DNA of 11,286 nucleotides from NCBI GenBank assembly GCA_027364495.1, contig DAHXPE010000132.1, forward strand, positions 1 to 11,286, given 5' to 3'. This stretch comes from Candidatus Heimdallarchaeota archaeon (lineage in GTDB: Archaea; Asgardarchaeota; Heimdallarchaeia; Hodarchaeales; LC-3). Shown piece by piece: positions 6,964 to 11,286 of this stretch. The notes under the pieces are model-generated. The model was not told the origin of the DNA and did no database searches. It saw only the letters and a program-made list of their open reading frames with translations. Position 1 is the first letter of the stretch. Each line of letters starts with the position of its first letter. The translations under genes and the position numbers were made by a program.

Positions 6964-8571
6964 ATGAAATCTCAGTCAGAATTATCAGTTCCGGTTCCAG
7001 TATCAAAAACGTATATCATTCGTACATTAAAAATGACCACCTTAGAACACAGAGAAAAAGCTTTACGTGAAACTGAATATAATGTCTTTTCTTTTCCTGC
7101 TGACTTATTATTTGTTGATTATCTATCAGATTCAGGAACAACTTCCATGACCGATGTTCAGTGGTCAGCATTAATTCATGGTGATGAAGCTTATGGAAGA
7201 AATAAAGGATACTATATTTTACTAGATGCGATACGAGATACTTTTGAACGAGGTGATGACAGAAAATTTGTCATTAAACATATCCTTACAAATGAAGAAA
7301 ACGTGGATGTGTTAATGGATGAAATTTATTTACAACATTATCAAGGAGGGTTTGTCAATGGTGGTAAATTTCAATTAGAACGACCTAATGCATTCATTGT
7401 TCCACAGGGACGATGTGCTGAGTATTTATTATTTAGTACACTTGCAAATGTCTTAGAAAGCAAATTTGGTACTTCTCCTAAGAATTATCATATTCCAAAC
7501 AATGGCCATTTTGACACGACGGAGGCTAATATCCGGGTTGCACAAATCCATCCCATCAACCTTTTTTCACAAAATTTGTTAAAGGAATTTGATTACAAGC
7601 TTTCGGAAAAAGAAAACCCATTCAAAGGTAATATGGATATTGCTGCTTTGGAAAAACTCATTCAAACTACTGGTAAAGAGTTTATTCCACTTATTTATAT
7701 GACTATAACTAATAACACAGCTGGAGGTCAGCCAGTTTCATTAGCTAATATTAAAGCTGTTAAAAATATTGCTGATAAGTATGAAATTCCATTCTTTATT
7801 GATGCATGCCGATTTGCTGAGAATGCCTATTTCATCAAGCATTTTGAACCAGAATATGCTGACTGGAGTATTCCTAAAATTGTTCAGGAAGTTTTCAAGC
7901 AGGTTGATGGTTTCCATATTAGTTTTAAAAAGGATGGTTTAGCTAACATTGGTGGTGGTCTGTTTTTTAGAGATAAAGGATTATTTTGGAAAAAATATTC
8001 AATTGATGGCATAGATATAGGAGTTCGCCTAAAAGAAAAGCAAATTTTGACTTTTGGCAACGATTCTTATGGAGGTTTAAGTGGCCATGATATAATGGCC
8101 CTAGCTATGGGATTGTATGAGGTTGTTAAAGAGAAATATTTAGATGATCGTGTTCACCAGGTTCGTTATATGGCAAATAAATTAGCTGAAAAAGGAGTTC
8201 CCGTACTCTTACCCGCAGGAGGTCATGCAGTCTATTTGAACATGGATGAATTCTTCAGAGATGTTCCTGACATGAAAATGGAAGATTTTGGCGGAGTCGG
8301 TTTGACAATAGAATTAATTCGTCATTATGGTATTAGAGCCGTTGAATTAGGTCCGTTTGCTTTTGAACTTGATAAAAAATCAAAAGAAGATCAAGAGGGT
8401 GTACTGAATCTTGTAAGGTTTGCTATTCCACGAAATGCTTATTCACAAAATCATATTGATTATACAGTTGATGCTATTGTAGAATTGTATAAAAATAGAA
8501 AGTTAATTCCAAAAATAAAGATAGTCCGGGGTAAAGAACTTAATTTTAAGACATTTTCAAACAGGTCTTGA
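6964..8571 (+). CDS. tnaA: Tryptophanase (tryptophan indole-lyase), PLP-dependent
   Basis: A beta-eliminating lyase of 535 residues from ATG 6964 (540 from TTG 6949). The family reaction cleaves L-tryptophan to indole, pyruvate and ammonia. Landmarks from the ATG: DSGT (56-59), GDEAY with Y77, PQGRCAE with R150, FDTT with D184, AGGQPVS (254-260), DACRFAEN with PLP-contacting D280 and R283, the PLP lysine K323 in SFKKDG, N328 in NIGGG as possible monovalent-cation ligand, AGGHA (418-422), and carboxylate-binding R485. D184 and V460-E461-L462 match E. coli TnaA D137 and V394-E395-I396, whereas tyrosine phenol-lyase has Thr and Arg there, so tryptophanase is favoured. Residues around 95-143 form an insertion of about 45 relative to E. 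coli TnaA (471 aa), and the TnaA H463 position appears to be Asn527. No tnaB-like transporter or TnaC-like leader was recognised next to it. Confidence 0.9.
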   Translation: MKSQSELSVPVPVSKTYIIRTLKMTTLEHREKALRETEYNVFSFPADLLFVDYLSDSGTTSMTDVQWSALIHGDEAYGRNKGYYILLDAIRDTFERGDDRKFVIKHILTNEENVDVLMDEIYLQHYQGGFVNGGKFQLERPNAFIVPQGRCAEYLLFSTLANVLESKFGTSPKNYHIPNNGHFDTTEANIRVAQIHPINLFSQNLLKEFDYKLSEKENPFKGNMDIAALEKLIQTTGKEFIPLIYMTITNNTAGGQPVSLANIKAVKNIADKYEIPFFIDACRFAENAYFIKHFEPEYADWSIPKIVQEVFKQVDGFHISFKKDGLANIGGGLFFRDKGLFWKKYSIDGIDIGVRLKEKQILTFGNDSYGGLSGHDIMALAMGLYEVVKEKYLDDRVHQVRYMANKLAEKGVPVLLPAGGHAVYLNMDEFFRDVPDMKMEDFGGVGLTIELIRHYGIRAVELGPFAFELDKKSKEDQEGVLNLVRFAIPRNAYSQNHIDYTVDAIVELYKNRKLIPKIKIVRGKELNFKTFSNRS

Positions 8572-8574
8572 ACC

Positions 8575-8598
8575 TATTTACCGATAAAATGGTAAATA
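8575..8598 (+). terminator. Hairpin just after tryptophanase
   Basis: TATTTACC (8575-8582) pairs perfectly with GGTAAATA (8591-8598) around an 8-nt loop, starting 3 bases after the stop codon. There is no immediate T-run, but a T-tract lies at about 8631-8638. That tract is followed by another TTTACC copy that could pair with the same GGTAAA. It probably marks the 3' end or stabilises the mRNA. Confidence 0.45.
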
Positions 8599-9247
8599 AA
8601 AATTTCTACAAATATGATTAATATATTTACTTTTTTTTACCATTAAAATTTTATTTTGTTTAGTATTTCCTTTCATAAACAGTTTAATGCTAAAAGAGTC
8701 AATTGAGTTCTTTTTTGACTTAATTGTTTTGAATCAATAGAAATATCATTATATATTTCATTAGTAATCTTAAATATAATCGCTGTCTCGTTGTTCAAAC
8801 TTTTCCAAAGCAATTTTCCGTGTAATATCATTAGCTTGGACATCAGAAATAAAACCAAATGAATTAGTTATTAAAGCGTCACTTTACTGGTTGCTAATTG
8901 TTTTAGAGGAAATTAGAGTTTTATTTAAAAATCGTTAGCAATATTATAGACTAATAATATGATCGAAAAAATTAATGGATCATTAGCATTGATAGCTACT
9001 CTGAAAAGTGTAGTATCGATAAATAAATAATATATAGCCAATAATAATGTTCCAACGAACAAAAAATATCAAGTAATGTCCATATACAGAAAATGCATAT
9101 ATTTCTTTGTTAAATGTCCCCTTTAACTTATTGAGCAAAGATAATTTTCCAACAGTTTTTTAGAATCTTTGAATTTAAATTTTGTAGGTAGATTCTACAA
9201 TTTTCCGCTAGAAAAAAATACATAAATATTAAATGAACAAAATTTTA
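8599..9247. other. Gene-poor region, possibly with a decayed coding remnant
   Basis: About 650 bp between the tryptophanase hairpin and the hydrolase promoter, with no gene I can support. On the minus strand, a 61-codon frame starting at TTG (8858 down to 8673) and a second overlapping frame (about 8886 down to 8770, including IALEKFEQRDSD) both read somewhat like protein. They interrupt each other, lack good starts, and match no family I know. They may be the remains of a frameshifted gene or chance. A 6-bp dyad TTGTAG/CTACAA lies at 9182-9200, about 77 bp before the hydrolase start. Otherwise nothing was seen. Confidence 0.35.
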
Positions 9248-9257
9248 CTATAAAATT
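9248..9257 (+). promoter_or_regulatory. TATA-like box ahead of the hydrolase gene
   Basis: CTATAAAATT is centred about 25 bp before the ATG at 9277, the spacing expected for a leaderless archaeal transcript. A second string, CATAAATATT at 9221-9230, would give a leader near 27 nt containing a weak AGTGA. Confidence 0.4.
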
Positions 9258-9276
9258 ACTGATTAGTGAAATAAAA

Positions 9277-10200
9277 ATGGAATTAATCTCTACAGGGTCC
9301 TTAGATGTTGAATGGATTCACGGGTCCAAATTTTATAAGAAAAAAACTGATCCACTTATTCAAGTCCATTATTATAATGAAAATACATTAATAATGCGTC
9401 AAAGCAAAGATGTTTCTGGTGAAGCACCATTTATGTATTTATTATTAGGTAAAGAAAAGGCAATCTTAATTGATACAGGTGCCACTAAAGATGAAAATAA
9501 ATTTCCATTAAGAAAAACAATAGATAAAGAAATTCGAATTTGGTTAGATCACTATCCCCAAAAGAATTATGAATTAATTATTTGTCATACTCACGGTCAT
9601 AATGACCATACAGCAGGTGATTACCAATTTTTACAAAGACCTAACACAATTTTAATAACGAAAGACTTAGATTCAGTAAAAATTTTCTTTAAAATAGATA
9701 ATTGGCCTGATACAAATGGTTCAATAAATTTAGGTGACAGGAAATTAGATATCATTCCTACTCCAGGTCATGATCCACGCGAAATTTCTATTTATGATCA
9801 TTTAACAAAAATACTTATCACAGGTGACTTAGTTTATCCAGGTAGATTATATGCGTTTGATTTTCCAACATTTGTAGAAAGCCTCAATAAACTGGTTCAT
9901 TTTACAGAGCAGCATGAAATTTTATATATATTAGGCTGTCATCTTGAAATGACAAAAACTTCAAAAAAGGCTTACCCTATAAACGCTAGTTACCAGCCTA
10001 ATGAGCCAAAATTAGAGATGACGGTAGAACAATTAGTTACTATAAGAGATACAGCAAAAAAAATAGGAAATAAAGGTGGTATTTATACAAGTGATGACTT
10101 TATAATTTGGTCCGGACCTTGTTATAGATCTGCAATGATTCTCTTAGTGAAAGGCTTTTTATACAATTTTAAATATCGACTTGGGCTGATAAAAGAATAA
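9277..10200 (+). CDS. Metallo-beta-lactamase-fold hydrolase
   Basis: A 307-residue MBL-fold protein, presumably a cytoplasmic two-metal hydrolase. The metal site is complete: HTHGHNDH (104-111, giving H104, H106, H108, D110, H111), H165 in TPGHD, D184 in TGDLV, and H222 in GCHLE. An early IDTG (65-68) is the usual strand and turn of the fold. The spacing suits the glyoxalase-II-like or general hydrolase branch. No substrate can be assigned, and there is no signal peptide. The ATG follows a TATA-like box at leaderless distance. The tail after H222 (about 85 residues) is longer than in minimal members and has a hydrophobic stretch near 287-296. Codons 194-230 (9856-9965) recur exactly at 11177-11286. 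The thioredoxin gene follows 151 bp later with its own promoter signals. Confidence 0.88.
   Translation: MELISTGSLDVEWIHGSKFYKKKTDPLIQVHYYNENTLIMRQSKDVSGEAPFMYLLLGKEKAILIDTGATKDENKFPLRKTIDKEIRIWLDHYPQKNYELIICHTHGHNDHTAGDYQFLQRPNTILITKDLDSVKIFFKIDNWPDTNGSINLGDRKLDIIPTPGHDPREISIYDHLTKILITGDLVYPGRLYAFDFPTFVESLNKLVHFTEQHEILYILGCHLEMTKTSKKAYPINASYQPNEPKLEMTVEQLVTIRDTAKKIGNKGGIYTSDDFIIWSGPCYRSAMILLVKGFLYNFKYRLGLIKE
9856..9965 (+). repeat. Direct repeat copy 1 (inside the hydrolase gene)
   Basis: This 110-bp stretch is identical, base for base, to 11177-11286. It covers hydrolase codons 194-230, including the metal ligand H222. The base before it differs between copies (G at 9855, A at 11176). Its right limit is unknown because the second copy runs off the window. 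Confidence 0.95.
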
Positions 10201-10290
10201 ATTAAACCTTTATACTCAATCTATGTAAAAGAATTAGTCTTTAACAAAATTATTAACTATCCATATCTTTTTAAAGATTAATGATAATAT

Positions 10291-10309
10291 ATAACTATAA
10301 GTTATAAAC
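10291..10309 (+). promoter_or_regulatory. Thioredoxin promoter: TATA-like box with overlapping dyad
   Basis: GTTATAAAC (10301-10309) lies about 47 bp before the ATG. A start site near 10331 leaves a short leader holding the ribosome site. ATAACT (10291-10296) and AGTTAT (10300-10305) form a perfect 6-bp dyad with a 3-nt spacer that overlaps the box, a possible regulator site. Confidence 0.35.
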
Positions 10310-10339
10310 AAATAAAATAACTATAATTTTACTTATTTC

Positions 10340-10343
10340 GGAG
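10340..10343 (+). promoter_or_regulatory. Ribosome binding site of thioredoxin
   Basis: GGAG sits 8 nt before the ATG at 10352, complementary to the archaeal 16S 3' end. It is among the clearest ribosome sites in the window and supports this start. Confidence 0.6.
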
Positions 10344-10351
10344 CAAAAATA

Positions 10352-10765
10352 ATGCAAATAATTAATATGGACAACCCCGACCATTGGAAAGAAACAATTG
10401 ATAAATCAAAAGTTGTAATTACAGACTTTTGGGCTGGCTGGTGTAGACCTTGTCTTATGCTTGGTGAGACAATGAAAAAAATGGCTCATGCTGATGAGGA
10501 AACAAAAAAATTTTCTGATATCACTGTTGCTAAGATTGACACTGAAGCTGCTGAATTTCAAGGCTTGGCTATGGAATTACAAATTACCTCAATTCCAACT
10601 ATGATGATATTCATTAACGGTAAATTAGTTGCCTTTGGTTCTGAAGACAATACCCAAGATCGTATTATGGGAGCTTTGCCTCAAGCTCAGCTTGAGAATC
10701 TCTTTGGTATCCTCATAGATGAAGCCAATAAACCTGAACCGGTTGAAGCTTCAGAATCAGCTTAA
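10352..10765 (+). CDS. Thioredoxin-fold protein with CRPC active site
   Basis: A 137-residue cytoplasmic thioredoxin. The active site is WAGWCRPC (27-34), with redox cysteines C31 and C34. D25 at the buried-acid position and the cis-proline P82 in TSIPT are both present, as is the glycine turn NGKLV (89-93). The fold covers about residues 1-125, close to a standard 105-110-residue thioredoxin plus a small insertion around residues 46-56. The last 15 residues are an acidic, low-complexity tail (PEPVEASES). Arg replaces the Gly of the usual CGPC, which may change redox potential or partner choice. It lies 151 bp after the hydrolase, with its own TATA-like box and GGAG site, and is followed by a terminator-like hairpin. 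No thioredoxin reductase is visible nearby. Confidence 0.93.
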   Translation: MQIINMDNPDHWKETIDKSKVVITDFWAGWCRPCLMLGETMKKMAHADEETKKFSDITVAKIDTEAAEFQGLAMELQITSIPTMMIFINGKLVAFGSEDNTQDRIMGALPQAQLENLFGILIDEANKPEPVEASESA

Positions 10766-10798
10766 AAAAAGGGCTAATTTTTATATTTTTCCTTTTTT
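10765..10798 (+). terminator. Terminator-like hairpin after thioredoxin
   Basis: AAAAAAGG (10765-10772) pairs with CCTTTTTT (10791-10798) around an 18-nt T-rich loop, overlapping the last base of the stop codon. The T-tracts inside and after the stem fit archaeal termination. Confidence 0.5.
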
Positions 10799-10801
10799 AT
10801 T

Positions 10802-10856
10802 CTTAGAATTAATTTACTATAAATTAATTCAGCTTTAATTTATTTTTTATTCTAAG
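10802..10856. repeat. Nested inverted repeats after thioredoxin
   Basis: A perfect 10-bp stem, GAATTAATTT (10806-10815) with AAATTAATTC (10821-10830), has a 5-nt loop. It lies inside an outer pair CTTAGAAT (10802-10809) / ATTCTAAG (10849-10856). The two pairings share bases 10806-10809 and cannot form fully together. It may be part of the 3' end structure or a remnant of a small element. Confidence 0.55.
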
Positions 10857-10882
10857 TTGCAAGGTTTTTTAAATATTTTTTT

Positions 10883-11186
10883 GAAAATCAAATTATTTTT
10901 TCAGGTAAAACAAATTTAATTTAGTTTTATTTAGGTCCAAATTTATCTTATTTGTGGAAAAAAAACTAAAAATTTTTTTTTGGAATGGTAAAATTCTATT
11001 TAAAATCAATTTATTATTAGTTATTTAAGGAAAAATTAAATTTGAACTTCATTGGCTAATCTGAATAAAGATTGACTTTTTCGAAAAAGGTTAAATTGAG
11101 TTTTTCAGTACTCTCAAATAAGATAAATTTGGACCTAAATATAACTAAATTGAATTTGTTTTACCTGAAAAAATAATTTGATTTTC
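10883..11186. repeat. Long inverted repeat (72-nt arms, 160-bp spacer), MITE-like
   Basis: The left arm 10883-10954 and right arm 11115-11186 are reverse complements at 70 of 72 positions; mismatches are at 10917/11152 and 10927/11142. The 160-bp spacer (10955-11114) is AT-rich, has no reading frame I would support, and contains a 14-bp palindrome CTTTTTCGAAAAAG at 11076-11089. Size and structure resemble a non-autonomous miniature inverted-repeat element or a very long hairpin. No transposase is present and no target-site duplication is recognisable, because the right flank runs straight into the copied hydrolase segment. Confidence 0.85.
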
Positions 11187-11286
11187 CAACATTTGTAGAA
11201 AGCCTCAATAAACTGGTTCATTTTACAGAGCAGCATGAAATTTTATATATATTAGGCTGTCATCTTGAAATGACAAAAACTTCAAA
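11177..11286 (+). pseudogene. Direct repeat copy 2: fragment of the hydrolase gene at the window end
   Basis: An exact copy of 9856-9965, still open at the window edge. The matching frame is preceded directly by a TAA (11174-11176) with no start codon, so as it stands the fragment is not an expressed gene. Its first 10 bases, TTTGATTTTC, are also the last 10 bases of the long inverted repeat's right arm, so the junction falls in a 10-nt microhomology. It is either a duplication fragment or an artefactual join. Confidence 0.8.

Noticed and set aside
6964..8571. Tyrosine phenol-lyase
   Set aside because: The Arg that contacts the phenol (R381 in the Citrobacter enzyme) aligns with Leu462, and Thr124 aligns with Asp184, both favouring tryptophanase.
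8673..8858. A 61-codon minus-strand gene starting at TTG
   Set aside because: No ribosome site, no family, and a competing frame of similar quality. I kept it only as a possible remnant within the gene-poor region.
9182..9200. Operator dyad TTGTAG/CTACAA upstream of the hydrolase
   Set aside because: It is only 6 bp per arm in AT-rich DNA, about 77 bp from the start, with no second copy found; too weak to list as a site.
9856..11286. Diversity-generating retroelement: template and variable repeat pair of about 110 bp
   Set aside because: The copies are identical with no adenine-biased differences, the in-gene copy lies mid-gene over a metal ligand rather than at the 3' end, and no reverse transcriptase is present.

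Overview
The window is an AT-rich stretch of about 11.3 kb, most likely from an archaeon. The signs are TATA-like boxes about 25-30 nt ahead of several starts, occasional GGAG/GGTGA-type ribosome sites, frequent TTG starts, and several apparently leaderless or near-leaderless genes. The base composition, together with a large PIN protein and a large all-helical orphan, would fit an AT-rich uncultured lineage such as an Asgard archaeon. That assignment is a guess; no rRNA or ribosomal-protein marker is present. No tRNA, rRNA, CRISPR array, transposase or phage gene was recognised.

Layout. (1) 1-408: the tail of a possible membrane protein cut by the window start, then a short spacer. (2) 409-3041, minus strand: a PIN-domain protein of 611 aa with a helical middle and a beta-rich C-terminal part, followed by a short-chain dehydrogenase with its own TATA box. 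(3) 3171-4528, plus strand, divergent from the PIN gene: a small RIO/Bud32-like kinase whose stop codon overlaps the TTG start of a YbaK/ProX-type aminoacyl-tRNA deacylase (TTGA overlap), so the two form a coupled pair. (4) 4552-6327, minus strand: a 591-aa all-helical protein of unknown function, convergent with the deacylase and only 23 bp from it. (5) 6328-6963: a gene-poor leader region of more than 600 bp. (6) 6964-8571: a tryptophanase (indole-lyase) of the PLP beta-eliminating lyase family. It carries an insertion relative to the E. coli enzyme, and its specificity residues are mostly of tryptophanase type. (7) 8572-9276: a gene-poor region with a terminator-like hairpin and perhaps a decayed coding remnant. 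(8) 9277-10765: a metallo-beta-lactamase-fold hydrolase and a thioredoxin with a CRPC active site, each with its own promoter signals. (9) 10766-11286: non-coding DNA packed with inverted repeats. It includes a 304-bp structure with 72-nt arms and ends in an exact 110-bp copy of the middle of the hydrolase gene.

The genes do not form one obvious pathway. The best-supported functional unit is the kinase-deacylase pair, with the PIN protein expressed divergently from the same intergenic region; an RNA or translation quality-control theme is possible but inferred. The most unusual DNA is the right end. A diverged long inverted repeat runs through a 10-nt microhomology into a perfect copy of hydrolase codons 194-230. 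This could be a recent tandem duplication, a small excised circle, or an assembly or amplification chimera. The window sequence alone cannot tell these apart.
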